DNA of 64,000 nucleotides from Planobispora rosea (GCF_014648175.1 NZ_BMQP01000003.1:186001-250000), one strand, 5' to 3'; numbered from the stretch's first letter, positions 10,404 to 18,899 are shown. Notes: a model not told the origin generated them from the sequence alone. Translations and numbers: made by a program.

Positions 10404-11186
10404 GTGACGAGGGGCGAAGAGCTGGCACGTTCCGGGCGGCGCCGGGGTGCGCGCCGGAGGAGGAAGGCCCGGACCCGGGTCATGGAGGTCTCCGTCGGGG
10501 CCGCGGCGGCTGCCGTCATCGGGCTCGTCGTCGGCGCGACGCTCCTGCGGGCGGATCCGGGGGTGGGCGCCACGGCGGAGAGCGGTCCCCGGGCGGGCGT
10601 CGTGACGGGGACGGGCCCGGCGGCTCCGGGCGGGGCGATGCTCTCGGGGGAGTCCGCGGAGCGCAGGACGCCGTCCGCGCCGCCGGGAGGGGCGCCCTCG
10701 GCGGGCGGCACCGGCCCGGGCGCGTCCGGCGGCTCCGGGGATTCCGGCGCGCCGGGCAAGCAGGACTCCGGCTCGGCGAAGGGCGTGGGGAAGGACCCCG
10801 GGAAGATTTCCAAGGGCTCCGGGGCGGAGGAGAAGGAGCGCGGCCAGCGGGAACGGGAGACCAGGGCGGAGGGGCCGTCCAGGCACACCGACGCGGAGGC
10901 CGTGGCCTACTTCCAGCGGAGCGAGGCGGCCAAGCGGGTGAAGGACATCCGTACGGTCGGTGGATATCTCCGGATATATACGGATCTGCCGGAGTCGGCG
11001 GACAACTCCCGGCAGGCCCTGGAGCTGTGCGAGACGGGACTGGAGTATCTCGAGGAGCGCGGCGTGGCGGACCCGGTGATCTTCGTTCAGGCGGAGTTCG
11101 GCGAGAACGGCAACCCCGTCCTGGCCAACGTGCTGGGCCCGGGCGACTCCAACTGCCGGGTCACCCACCCTGAGCCCGGAGGGTGA
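10404..11186 (+). CDS. membrane-anchored protein with low-complexity linker, unknown function
   Basis: A 260-residue protein: basic cytoplasmic N-terminus (RRRGARRRRKART), one transmembrane helix at about 28-48, an extracellular Gly/Ser/Pro/Lys-rich linker (about 50-165) and a folded C-terminal domain of about 90 residues beginning HTDAEAVAYFQRSEAAKRV. The domain has two cysteines (LELCETGL and GDSNCRV) that could form a disulfide outside the cell. I do not recognise the family. GTG at 10404 was chosen because GAGGA lies five bases upstream (10394-10398); an in-frame ATG at 10350 lacks such a signal. It follows hemQ by about 90 bases but its sequence gives no link to heme. Confidence 0.7.
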   Translation: MTRGEELARSGRRRGARRRRKARTRVMEVSVGAAAAAVIGLVVGATLLRADPGVGATAESGPRAGVVTGTGPAAPGGAMLSGESAERRTPSAPPGGAPSAGGTGPGASGGSGDSGAPGKQDSGSAKGVGKDPGKISKGSGAEEKERGQRERETRAEGPSRHTDAEAVAYFQRSEAAKRVKDIRTVGGYLRIYTDLPESADNSRQALELCETGLEYLEERGVADPVIFVQAEFGENGNPVLANVLGPGDSNCRVTHPEPGG

Positions 11187-11235
11187 CGGATCCCGGGGAC
11201 CGCCCGCCCCGGGCTCGGAGGGCGGGCGCCGGGGG

Positions 11236-11334
11236 TCACTTCACCCGGACGCGGGTCTTGCCGCAGACCGTGCAGCGCTGAGTGATCACCCTGCCGATGG
11301 TCTCGATGATCTCCCATCGGTGCCGGAGGTGCAC
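11236..11334 (-). CDS. 32-residue CxxC protein
   Basis: A very short ORF starting at GTG with GAGGAG five to six bases upstream. The product begins MHLRHRWEIIETIGRVI and ends TQRCTVCGKTRVRVK; the single CTVC pair near a basic C-terminus resembles half of a zinc ribbon. Similar small W-E-x-I / CxxC proteins occur in other actinomycetes, which I recall only in general terms. It is flanked by divergent-oriented spacer and msrB transcription on the same strand. Confidence 0.5.
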   Translation of the reverse strand: MHLRHRWEIIETIGRVITQRCTVCGKTRVRVK

Positions 11335-11497
11335 GGGGACTCCTCACCTGAAAGATCACGCTGCGAATGTGGCCGCGTGCTGTACGTGAGGGACTTTACT
11401 CGCGCGTGATGGGCGCGTCCCTCCCGCTGCGGTCATGTCGAGGTGCCGCCTGCGAGCGGTGCGGGGCCGGAGCGTGGGCGCCGCTCGCATCATGGCG

Positions 11498-11899
11498 TCA
11501 GCCGGTCTGCTCCAGCCGGAGTGAGACCGAGTTGATGCAGTAGCGGTCGTCGGTGGGGGTGGCATAGCCCTCGCCGTGGAACACGTGGCCGAGGTGGGAG
11601 TCGCATCGCGCGCAGCGGACCTCGACGCGGACCATTCCGAGCGAGCGGTCCTCGATCAGGGTGACGGCGTCCGAATCGGACGGTTCGTAGAAGCTGGGCC
11701 AGCCGCAGTGGCTGTCGAACTTGGTCTCGGAGCGGAACAGTTCGGCGCCGCAGGCGCGGCAGTGGTAGACGCCCACGGTCTTGGTGTCGACGTACTCCCC
11801 CGTGAAGGGCCGCTCGGTGCCCGCCTGGCGGAGCACCCGGAACTCCTCGGGAGAGAGCTGGGCGCGCCATTCGGCGTCGCTCTTGACCACCTTTTCCAT
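11498..11899 (-). CDS. msrB: peptide-methionine (R)-S-oxide reductase
   Basis: Cytoplasmic repair enzyme reducing methionine-R-sulfoxide residues. The 133-residue product has the structural zinc cysteines CRAC (47, 50) and CARC (96, 99), the motif HCGWPSF (64-70) and the catalytic cysteine in [12 protein letters not shown] (Cys121), all standard for MsrB. The ATG at 11899 starts [11 protein letters not shown] as in homologues; an ATG three codons earlier is also in frame. The gene is monocistronic as far as the window shows. Confidence 0.95.
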   Translation of the reverse strand: MEKVVKSDAEWRAQLSPEEFRVLRQAGTERPFTGEYVDTKTVGVYHCRACGAELFRSETKFDSHCGWPSFYEPSDSDAVTLIEDRSLGMVRVEVRCARCDSHLGHVFHGEGYATPTDDRYCINSVSLRLEQTG

Positions 11900-12306
11900 G
11901 TCCCGCACTCTACGCGACGGTCTGGACCGGGAAAAAAATCTTGGAGCTGAAGCATCCCTTCGTGCCCGATTTAGCGTCTTTGTTGACGTGGAGGGTTTCC
12001 GCCTTCCAGATAGGGGATGAGATCATCCGTCCGGCCGCCCGGGAGAGATGGGGACGGCCGGGAAGCCGCCGGCCGGGTGGCGCGCCAGCGCCCGGCGACG
12101 GGGAGCGAGGATGGTCGCGAGGTCCGTCCCGTCGAGAGCCCGGTCCCGCCTCCGCGGTGACTCCGGGACGGACCGACCCCCGGGCGGGACCGGCTGGTAA
12201 GTGACGGGTTACGCTTCGATCACATTACTTGACTCTAGGTCCAATAATAGCGAAGCTCTGCCGTGAATCGGGGCACAGGGAGACCATCGGCACCGGGAGC
12301 AGAGCT
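11900..12306. other. intergenic region without a recognised gene
   Basis: About 400 bases between the divergent msrB and surface-protein genes. The msrB-proximal part is AT-rich for this genome (a run of seven A near 11933, TTGACG near 11983); the middle is a GC-rich stretch rich in CGGCCGGG-like inverted repeats (12040-12110); the last 100 bases include an AT-rich block (TTACTTGACTC and AATAATAG, 12224-12250) that probably contains the promoter of the downstream gene, although no spacing fits well. A short open frame at 11941-12204 looks random. I see no known riboswitch. Confidence 0.4.
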
Positions 12307-12954
12307 GTGGCTATCACAGGAGCGCGCCGTCTCGCGGCGGCGGGTGCGGTGACGGCGTTCGTGGTCGGGGGCGTCAGCACGGCGGCCGGGATCGGCACGG
12401 CCACCGCCCAGGCGTCCCGGCCGGGCGGGCCCGCCGCCGCGGCCACGTGCGAAGACCTGTTGCCGTGCGAGTCCTCCTCGGGAGACTTCACGCCGGACGA
12501 CCCCCCGGAGCCCGACGGCGGGGTGGACGACGACCCGTGGGCCGACGGCGACCCGGTCGACAACCCCTCCTTTGTGGGCGAGGGCCCCTCGTCGCCGGGT
12601 GAGACGTTCTCCGGAGAGCCGGACTCCCCGGACTCCGACAGCTCCTGGCCGGAACCCTCCGCCGACGAGAGCTTCGCGAGCATCCCGCTGCCGGGCAGGT
12701 CCGGCTCGGGCGAGAGCTGGTCGGCGGCTCCGGGCGAGACGGTCTCCAGCGGTCCGGCCTCCCTGCCCGCCGGCCCGTGGGGACCGGCCGACGCCGGGAA
12801 GCGGAAGGTTCCGGCCGGAGCCCCGCAGACCGGGGCCGGCGGCCTCGCCGCCGACCCCGCCGCCTGGCCCTTCGCCGTGGGGGGCGCGGCCCTGCTGGTC
12901 GGCGCGGGGCTTGCCGGTTTCGCCGTGCGGCGCCGCCGGACGGGTGAAGCGTAG
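12307..12954 (+). CDS. secreted surface protein with C-terminal sortase-type sorting signal
   Basis: A 215-residue exported protein. A signal peptide covers about residues 1-36 (AAAGAVTAFVVGGVSTAAG, cleavage after ATAQA). The mature region is acidic, Asp/Ser/Pro/Gly-rich and probably unstructured, with one Cys pair (ATCEDLLPCES) at the N-terminus. The C-terminus has the tripartite sorting layout: APQTG (172-176), a hydrophobic stretch (about 188-207) and a terminal RRRR cluster. APQTG deviates from LPXTG, in line with substrates of actinobacterial sortases. The GTG at 12307 has GGGAG seven bases upstream. The class F sortase gene starts three bases after its stop, so the pair is probably enzyme and dedicated substrate. 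Confidence 0.75.
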   Translation: MAITGARRLAAAGAVTAFVVGGVSTAAGIGTATAQASRPGGPAAAATCEDLLPCESSSGDFTPDDPPEPDGGVDDDPWADGDPVDNPSFVGEGPSSPGETFSGEPDSPDSDSSWPEPSADESFASIPLPGRSGSGESWSAAPGETVSSGPASLPAGPWGPADAGKRKVPAGAPQTGAGGLAADPAAWPFAVGGAALLVGAGLAGFAVRRRRTGEA

Positions 12955-12957
12955 CCG

Positions 12958-13653
12958 GTGCCCCTGAGCCCCTCCCGGATCCAGCGCCTCGCTCTCGGCG
13001 GGGCGGCCGTGGCCACCCTGGCCGGGGTCCTGCTGATCTGGGTCGGCATCAGCGGCATGATCTTCGATGGGAGCTCCGGCCCGGCGGCGGCGCGCTCGCC
13101 GGTGCCGACCAACGTCCCGCGCCGCCCGCCCGTCCTGACCGAGCCCGCCGACGTCCTGCTCCGCACGTTCGCCCGGCCGATGAACAGGTCCGTCCCCCAG
13201 GCGGTCTACATTCCCAGGATCGGCGTGGCCGCCCCGCTGATGCAGCTCGGTCTCGACTCCCGGGGCGCCATCGAGAACCCGCCCCTGGCCCCGGCCAACA
13301 TCGCCGGCTGGTACCGCCACGGCCCCGCCCCGGGCCAGCGCGGTCCCGCCGTCATCACCGGGCACCTCGACACCAGCACCGGCCCCGCGGTCTTCGCCCG
13401 GCTCGACAGGGTCAGACGTGGCGACCAGATCCAGGTCATGCGCTCCGACGGCTCCGTGGCGGTCTTCGTGGTGGACAAGCGCGAGCACGTCGCCAAGAAG
13501 GACTTCCCCACGGCCCGCGTCTACGGGGACGTGGACTATCCCGGCCTCCGGCTCGTCACCTGCGACGGCGTCTTCGACCGTACGGCGCACAGCTACAAGG
13601 GCAACACGATCGTCTACGCGCACCTGGTGCGGGCCTACCACCCGCCCGGGTGA
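12958..13653 (+). CDS. class F sortase
   Basis: Membrane-anchored cysteine transpeptidase, 231 residues: one N-terminal transmembrane helix (about 12-33), a linker, and a sortase beta-barrel beginning near PQAVYIPRIGVAAPLM. The catalytic histidine is in ITGHLDT (His136) and the catalytic cysteine in RLVTCDG (Cys202). The position where class F enzymes usually carry the transition-state arginine (Y-R-D-N-like motif) reads SYKGN here, with lysine (K214); this alignment is from memory. The GTG start is three bases after the stop of the surface-protein gene, indicating one operon and translational linkage. Its likely job is to attach that protein through its APQTG motif to the cell wall. Confidence 0.88.
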   Translation: MPLSPSRIQRLALGGAAVATLAGVLLIWVGISGMIFDGSSGPAAARSPVPTNVPRRPPVLTEPADVLLRTFARPMNRSVPQAVYIPRIGVAAPLMQLGLDSRGAIENPPLAPANIAGWYRHGPAPGQRGPAVITGHLDTSTGPAVFARLDRVRRGDQIQVMRSDGSVAVFVVDKREHVAKKDFPTARVYGDVDYPGLRLVTCDGVFDRTAHSYKGNTIVYAHLVRAYHPPG

Positions 13654-13683
13654 GACCGGCCCGGAAGCTCGGCGCATGGCTGC

Positions 13684-13748
13684 GAGAGCGCTCTCTTAGA
13701 TACGACTTAAATGTTTCTTAATGGGGTATCTCTTCGGAGAGCGCTCTC
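13684..13748 (+). promoter_or_regulatory. twin LacI-type palindromes upstream of the GH64 gene
   Basis: GAGAGCGCTCTC occurs twice, at 13684-13695 and 13737-13748, both perfect palindromes, 53 bases centre to centre (about five helical turns). The core AGCGCT with flanking G/C is the shape of LacI-family operators in actinomycetes, such as the CebR site TGGGAGCGCTCCCA. The AT-rich segment between them (13696-13736) is where the promoter should lie. Repression by a sugar-responsive LacI regulator with possible looping is inferred. Confidence 0.6.
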
Positions 13749-13788
13749 ACTAGGCTGCCCGCGCCGACAACCGATCGAGGAGCCGCCG

Positions 13789-15024
13789 ATGCCCGCCCCC
13801 CGCAAGACACTCCACCGGCTCGCCGCTGTGGCCCTGGCCGTGCCCGCCCTCCTGGCCGCCGCCCCGGCCCCGGCGACGGCCGCATCGGGAACGACGACGG
13901 CGGGAACGGCGGCGCAGGCCGCGCCGCCGAGCCTGCTGCCGCTGACCGTCACGAACCGTTCCGGCCGCGGAGAGCGGACCTACGTCTACGTGCTCGGCAC
14001 GGATCTCGCCACCGGCAGGCTCGGGTACGCGAACGCGAGCGGCGCGTTCACTCCGTGGCCGGCCGGGTCGATCCCGCCCAGCCCCGCCCCGGACGCCGCG
14101 ATCCCCGGCCCGGACCGGGGAGCGGCCAAGACGCTCAGGCTCCCGCTCGGCATGTCCGGCCGGGTCTACGTCTCCTTCGGCGCGAAGCTCACGTTCTTCC
14201 TCACCCCCGACGGGTTCGTGCAGCCGGCCCCGTGGGCGCCGGGCGACGCCAACCGTGACATCCTGTTCGACTGGACCGAGTTCACCTACAACGGCGGCGG
14301 CCTGTGGCTCAACACCTCGATGGTGGACATGTTCAGCGTCCCGCAGGCGGTCGAGGTGACCGGTGCCGACGGCGTCCGCGAACGGACCGGGGACCTGGTG
14401 GCGAACGGCCGTGAGCGCATCTTCGACGCGCTGGGGAACCAGCCCGGAGACTGGGCCAAGCTGATCCACCGCCGTGCCGACGGGATGCGGCTGCGGGTGC
14501 TCTCCCCGCACAAGGGCATCGACACCGGCCTGTTCGGCGCCACCTACCTGGACGGCTACATCCGCTCCGCCTGGGAGACCTACCGGAGCAGGACGCTGAC
14601 CGTCGTGCCGTTCGAGAACGAGCCCGGCAAGAAGTTCCTCGGCCGTACCGACGCCTCCGGCGTGATGCACTTCACCGACGGCTCGGGCGCCAGGGTGGCC
14701 TCCTTCCCCCGGCCCTCGACCAAGGACGTCTTCGGCTGCGACGGCAGGCTCCACGCGCCCAACGACTCCGTGGTCGGGCCGATCGCCCGCACGCTCTGCG
14801 CGGCGCTGCACCGGTCCACGCTCGGCTACCTGCACACCCAGCCCACCACGGATCCCGGCCAGTTCTACAAGCGGGCCGTCACCGACCACTACTCCGGGAA
14901 GCTGCACGCCCACTCGGTGGACGGCAAGGCCTACGGGTTCGCCTTCGACGACGTCGGCCACTTCGAGTCCCTCGTCCACGACGGCTCGCCGAGGTCCGCG
15001 GGGATCACGCTCACGCCGTTCTGA
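13789..15024 (+). CDS. secreted glycoside hydrolase family 64 beta-1,3-glucanase
   Basis: A 411-residue exported enzyme predicted to cut beta-1,3-glucan, releasing oligosaccharides such as laminaripentaose as known GH64 members do. The signal peptide is about residues 1-30 (LAAVALAVPALLAAAP). The GH64 domain fills the remainder, with recognisable segments LLPLTVTNRSG, VYVSFGAKLTFF, LFDWTEFTYNGGGLWLNTS and the C-terminal YGFAFDDVGHFESLVHD that contains conserved acidic residues. No carbohydrate-binding module is fused. The ATG has GAGGAG seven bases upstream. The two palindromes immediately upstream suggest carbohydrate-dependent repression. It converges on the acyl-CoA dehydrogenase gene with a shared hairpin between. 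Confidence 0.9.
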   Translation: MPAPRKTLHRLAAVALAVPALLAAAPAPATAASGTTTAGTAAQAAPPSLLPLTVTNRSGRGERTYVYVLGTDLATGRLGYANASGAFTPWPAGSIPPSPAPDAAIPGPDRGAAKTLRLPLGMSGRVYVSFGAKLTFFLTPDGFVQPAPWAPGDANRDILFDWTEFTYNGGGLWLNTSMVDMFSVPQAVEVTGADGVRERTGDLVANGRERIFDALGNQPGDWAKLIHRRADGMRLRVLSPHKGIDTGLFGATYLDGYIRSAWETYRSRTLTVVPFENEPGKKFLGRTDASGVMHFTDGSGARVASFPRPSTKDVFGCDGRLHAPNDSVVGPIARTLCAALHRSTLGYLHTQPTTDPGQFYKRAVTDHYSGKLHAHSVDGKAYGFAFDDVGHFESLVHDGSPRSAGITLTPF

Positions 15025-15040
15025 GGCCGCCGGCAGCCGT

Positions 15041-15091
15041 CGCGCCCTCGGCCGGGGAGGCTCAGGGATCCCTCGGCAGGCCGAGGGCGCG
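15041..15091. terminator. bidirectional terminator-like hairpin
   Basis: Perfect 13-base inverted arms, CGCGCCCTCGGCC (15041-15053) and GGCCGAGGGCGCG (15079-15091), separated by 25 bases, lie between the convergent GH64 and acyl-CoA dehydrogenase genes. The right arm is inside the last codons of the acyl-CoA dehydrogenase. There is no T-run, as is common for actinomycete terminators. Confidence 0.5.
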
Positions 15092-17254
15092 TTCGGCGAT
15101 GATGTTGAGCTGGACCTCGGTGGTGCCGCCGCCGATGGTGAAGGCGCGGGTGGTGAGGATCATCCGGTTCCAGTACCGCGAGGCGGGCTCCAGCGACCAG
15201 CAGAACTCCGAGATCGCCTGGGAGTGGCGCATGCCGAGGAGCTTGCGGACGCTGGAGGCGGTCCCGGGGTCGCCGCCGGACAGCTGGGAGAGCGTGACCC
15301 GCAGGCCCAGGGCCGAGATGGCCTGCCCCTCGGCCCACATGCGCCCGGCCTGCTCCACCTCCGCGGGGCGCAGCGCCTCCGGGCCGCCGAGCCTGCCGAT
15401 CAGCGTGACCATGTCGGTGTGCCGGGAGCCCGGCCCCCAGGAGTCGCCGAGGGCGACGCGCTCGTGGGAGAGGGTGTCGCGGGCGACCTTCCAGCCGCGG
15501 TCGACCTCCCCGACCACCAGGTCGTCGGGGACGAAGACGTCGTCGAGGAAGACCTCGTTGAAGATCTCGTCCCCGTTGATCTCCTTCAGCGGGCGGACGG
15601 TGACCCCGGGGGAGGACATGTCGACCAGGAAGTACGTGATGCCCTCGTGCTTGGGGGCGTCGGGATCGGTCCTGGCCAGGCAGATGCCCCAGTGCGCGTA
15701 CTGGGCCAGGGAGGTCCAGATCTTCTGGCCGCTCAGCGACCAGCCGCCCTCGACCCGGACGGCCCTGGTGGACAGGGACGCGAGGTCGGACCCGGCGCCG
15801 GGCTCGCTGAACAGCTGGCACCAGACGATCCCGCCGGTGAAGGTCTCCGGCAGGAATCGCTCCTGCTGCTCCCGCGTGCCGTACCGGACGATCGACGGCA
15901 CGGCCCAGGCGGCGATGCCCAGGTTGGGCCGTTTGACGCCCGCGGCGCGGAACTCCTGGTGGATGACGACCTGCTCCAGCGGGGAGGCGGCGCGGCCCCA
16001 CGGCTCCGGCAGGTACGGCATGATCCAGCCCTCGGCGGCCAGCCGGGCCGGCCGGGTGAGCGGCTCCTCGGCGGCCAGCGACGCGACGGCGGCCCGGACC
16101 TCCTCCCGGAACGCCCCGGCCTCCCGCGGCAGGTCCGGCTCCATGTCCCTGCGGACCCCCTCGCAGGCCAGGCCGGTCACCCGCCCGGCCCAGTCGCCGG
16201 GCTTGCCGCCCAGCGCCCGCAGGGACAGCGCGCGGCGGTAGTAGAGATGGGCGTCGTGCTCGTAGGTGTAGCCGATCCCGCCCAGGACCTGGATGGCGTC
16301 CGCCGCGCACCGGACGGCGGCGTCCGGCGCCAGCACCCCGGCCACGGCGACCGCCAGGAGGGCGTCGTCCTCCGGCCGCCCGCCGGGGGCCGTGACGGTG
16401 GAGGAATCCCCGCCCGGAGGCGCCGCGGCCGGAGGACTCCCCGCTGAGGCGTCCCGCCCGTCGAGGGCGCGGGCGGCGTCCCACACGGCGGCGCGGGCCT
16501 GTTCGAGCGCGACCAGCATGGCGGCGCACCGGTGCTTGACGCCCTGGAACTGGCCGATCGGGCGGCCGAACTGCTCGCGGACCCTGGCGTGGTCCGCGGC
16601 GGTGCGCACCGCCCAGGCGGCCACGCCGCACGCCTCCGCGCCGAGCAGGACGGCGGCCAGGCCGGTCACCAGGGCGATGGTGACCCCGTCCAGCACCCGG
16701 TCGTCCGGTACGGCGCGCGCCGAGACCGACGCCAGCGGCCGGGTCAGGTCGATCCCCTCCAGCGGCGCGGTGGCGCAGTCCGCGCGGTCCAGGGCGGCCC
16801 ACCGGCCGTCGGAGAGCGGCAGGACGAAGAGGTCCGCGCCGGGGGAGCCCAGCGCGGTCACGGAGACCCCGGCGCGCTCGTCCGGCGGGGTGGGACGGGC
16901 GGCGCGGGAGCCTGCGGGCACGACGACGGCGGCGGCCAGCTCGCCGCGGGCCAGGGCCGGGAGCAGGCCGTGCGCGGATCCGGCGCGGGAGATGACCGCG
17001 GAGGCCAGGACCGTGGGGAGGAAGGAGCCCGGCGCGCAGCGCTCGCCGAGCGCCTCCAGCGCCACGGCCAGCTCCATCAGGCCGCCGCCCTGCCCGCCGT
17101 ACTCCTCGGGCAGGTGCAACCCGAACAGCCCCTGCGCGGCCAGCGCGGCGCGGAAGGGCTCGTGCTCCATGCCGCGCGGTGCGATGTGCCGCGCGGCGAA
17201 GCCGCGGACGGAGTCGGCCAGCGCCCGGTGTTCCTCAGTGATCCCGATGCCCAT
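15062..17254 (-). CDS. fused two-domain acyl-CoA dehydrogenase
   Basis: A 730-residue protein made of two acyl-CoA dehydrogenase units in tandem. The N-terminal unit (about 1-375) starts GIGITEEHRALADSVRGF and ends with VLGGIGYTYEHDAHLYYRRA. The C-terminal unit (about 385-730) has the flavin-site motif LFSEPGAGSDLASL and the closing GGGTTEVQLNIIAERALGL, where the Glu is the usual catalytic base position. The middle of the N-terminal unit has a degenerate Ala/Gly-rich insertion. Length and order resemble mycobacterial FadE fusions such as FadE34/ChsE3 acting on steroid side-chain CoA esters, but substrate cannot be assigned. The aldehyde dehydrogenase upstream on the same strand is separated by about 155 bases. 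Confidence 0.88.
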   Translation of the reverse strand: MGIGITEEHRALADSVRGFAARHIAPRGMEHEPFRAALAAQGLFGLHLPEEYGGQGGGLMELAVALEALGERCAPGSFLPTVLASAVISRAGSAHGLLPALARGELAAAVVVPAGSRAARPTPPDERAGVSVTALGSPGADLFVLPLSDGRWAALDRADCATAPLEGIDLTRPLASVSARAVPDDRVLDGVTIALVTGLAAVLLGAEACGVAAWAVRTAADHARVREQFGRPIGQFQGVKHRCAAMLVALEQARAAVWDAARALDGRDASAGSPPAAAPPGGDSSTVTAPGGRPEDDALLAVAVAGVLAPDAAVRCAADAIQVLGGIGYTYEHDAHLYYRRALSLRALGGKPGDWAGRVTGLACEGVRRDMEPDLPREAGAFREEVRAAVASLAAEEPLTRPARLAAEGWIMPYLPEPWGRAASPLEQVVIHQEFRAAGVKRPNLGIAAWAVPSIVRYGTREQQERFLPETFTGGIVWCQLFSEPGAGSDLASLSTRAVRVEGGWSLSGQKIWTSLAQYAHWGICLARTDPDAPKHEGITYFLVDMSSPGVTVRPLKEINGDEIFNEVFLDDVFVPDDLVVGEVDRGWKVARDTLSHERVALGDSWGPGSRHTDMVTLIGRLGGPEALRPAEVEQAGRMWAEGQAISALGLRVTLSQLSGGDPGTASSVRKLLGMRHSQAISEFCWSLEPASRYWNRMILTTRAFTIGGGTTEVQLNIIAERALGLPRDP

Positions 17255-17335
17255 GGGCCGACTCTAGAACCATATTCGGTTCACCGTAAGGCCCGCGGGT
17301 CCCCGGACTTCGGCTCCGATCCCGCGGGGCCGGGT

Positions 17336-17380
17336 CCCGCGATCCCCAGTCCCGCGATCCCCAGTCCCGCGGGACCCGAT
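17336..17380. repeat. short tandem repeat, 15-bp unit
   Basis: Two exact copies of CCCGCGATCCCCAGT (17336-17350, 17351-17365) followed by a diverged third. It lies in the spacer between the acyl-CoA dehydrogenase and aldehyde dehydrogenase genes and has no evident role. Confidence 0.6.
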
Positions 17381-17409
17381 CTCAGGCGCCCGGGCTCGGG
17401 CGGCAGGGC

Positions 17410-18849
17410 TCAGGTCTGGATGATCGCGGCCTTCTCGCGCGTGTACTCCAGCACCGCGTCGTGCCCGTACCCGGAGTCCTTGATCCCGCCGAACGGCAGC
17501 CCCGGCGGCATCTGCCGGAAGGTGTTCACCCAGACCGTCCCGCTCTGCAGGTCGCGGACGAACCGGTGGGCGCGGCCCAGATCGCGTGTCCACACGCCCG
17601 CCGCCAGGCCGTAGGCGGAGTCGTTGGCGATCGCCAGCGCCTCCTCGTCGGTGTCGAACGGGATCGCCACGGCCACCGGGCCGAAGATCTCCTCCTGGCA
17701 GATCCGCAGGGAGTTGTCGGAGGTGGTGAACAGCGTCGGGGCCACCCAGTAGCCGCCGGGCAGCGACGGCACCACCTCGGCCCCGGTCCGGCCGCCGAAC
17801 ACCATTTCGGCGCCCTCCTTCTCGGCGATCTCCAGGTAGGAGGTGACCCGTTCGTACTGCCCCGCGGAGACGATCGGCCCCATCGTGGTCGCCATGTCGA
17901 GCGGGTCGGCCAGCGTGACGTGGGAGGCGATGGCGGTGATCCGCTCGATCATCTCGTCCCAGACCGGGCGGTGGATCAGGATGCGGGACCCGGCCACGCA
18001 GACCTGTCCGGCGTTGCCGGTGTAGACCGAGTCGACCGTCACGCCCCGGGCTGCGGCGTCGAGGTCGGCGTCGGCGAAGACGATGTTCGGGGACTTGCCG
18101 CCCAGCTCGAAGGTGAGCGGCTTGAGGGCGTCGGCGCTGGCCCGGGTGATGGCCTGGCCGGTCTGGGTGGAGCCGGTGAGGCTGACCTTGTTCACCCCCC
18201 GGTGCCGGACCAGCGGGTCGCCCACGTCCTCGCCCAGGCCGCTGACGATGTTGAGCACGCCGGGCGGGAACGCCTCGACCAGGAGTTCGCCCAGGCGCAG
18301 GACGGAGGCGCTGGCCTGCTCGGCCGGCTTGACGATGACGGTGTTGCCCGCCGCGAGCGCGTAGGCGGCCTTGGCGGAGAAGGTGGAGACCGGGGAGTTC
18401 CACGGGATGATGCACACCGCCACGCCGTACGGCTCCCGCCGGGTCAGGCCCAGGCTGTCCGGCCCGAGGATCACCGTGTCGCCCTTGACCGCGTCCAGAG
18501 CCTGACCGGCGGCGATCTGCCACAGGTGGGCCATGCCGGGCAGGTCCTTCTTCAGGGTGTCGCGCAGGATGCGCCCGTTGTCGGTGGTCTCGATCCTGGC
18601 GAGTTCCTCGGCGTGCCGGGTGAAGACCTCGGCGACCTGGCGCAGGAAGCGCGCCCGGCCGAGCGCGGGCATGCCCGACCACATCGGGAACGCCTCCCGG
18701 GCCGCCGCCACGGCCGCGTCGGCGTCGGCCTTGCCTCCGGCGGGGATCCTGGCCCACACCTCCCCGGTGGCCGGGTTGACCGAGTCCAGGGTGCGGCCGT
18801 CGGCGGCGGGCACCAGCCGCCCGCCGATCAGGTTGCGGTACTCGTTCAC
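17410..18849 (-). CDS. NAD(P)-dependent aldehyde dehydrogenase
   Basis: A 479-residue enzyme of the aldehyde dehydrogenase superfamily oxidising an aldehyde to a carboxylate. Key residues are visible: the oxyanion asparagine in CIIPWNSP, the NAD-binding SLTGSTQTGQ, the general-base glutamate in FELGGKSPN and the catalytic cysteine in NAGQVCVAGSR. Length and motifs fit the betaine/phenylacetaldehyde-like group; the substrate is not determinable. The GTG start has GGGAG at about seven bases. A 14-base palindrome (18886-18899) sits 37 bases upstream and looks like a TetR-family operator, although no TetR gene is adjacent. Confidence 0.92.
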   Translation of the reverse strand: MNEYRNLIGGRLVPAADGRTLDSVNPATGEVWARIPAGGKADADAAVAAAREAFPMWSGMPALGRARFLRQVAEVFTRHAEELARIETTDNGRILRDTLKKDLPGMAHLWQIAAGQALDAVKGDTVILGPDSLGLTRREPYGVAVCIIPWNSPVSTFSAKAAYALAAGNTVIVKPAEQASASVLRLGELLVEAFPPGVLNIVSGLGEDVGDPLVRHRGVNKVSLTGSTQTGQAITRASADALKPLTFELGGKSPNIVFADADLDAAARGVTVDSVYTGNAGQVCVAGSRILIHRPVWDEMIERITAIASHVTLADPLDMATTMGPIVSAGQYERVTSYLEIAEKEGAEMVFGGRTGAEVVPSLPGGYWVAPTLFTTSDNSLRICQEEIFGPVAVAIPFDTDEEALAIANDSAYGLAAGVWTRDLGRAHRFVRDLQSGTVWVNTFRQMPPGLPFGGIKDSGYGHDAVLEYTREKAAIIQT

Positions 18850-18885
18850 GCTTCAACTCCCGCGTCAGCCGTACGGAAACGTGAC

Positions 18886-18899
18886 CAAGCGTACGCTTG
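18886..18899 (-). promoter_or_regulatory. 14-bp perfect palindrome, TetR-like operator before the aldehyde dehydrogenase
   Basis: CAAGCGTACGCTTG is its own reverse complement and lies 37 bases upstream of the aldehyde dehydrogenase GTG. Cores of the AAGC-n4-GCTT type are common in TetR/AcrR operators. The cognate regulator is not next to it. Confidence 0.5.

Noticed and set aside
11941..12204. Possible 87-residue protein in the msrB upstream region
   Set aside because: Composition turns Arg/Pro/Gly-rich after 30 residues, no RBS, and no family; treated as spacer.
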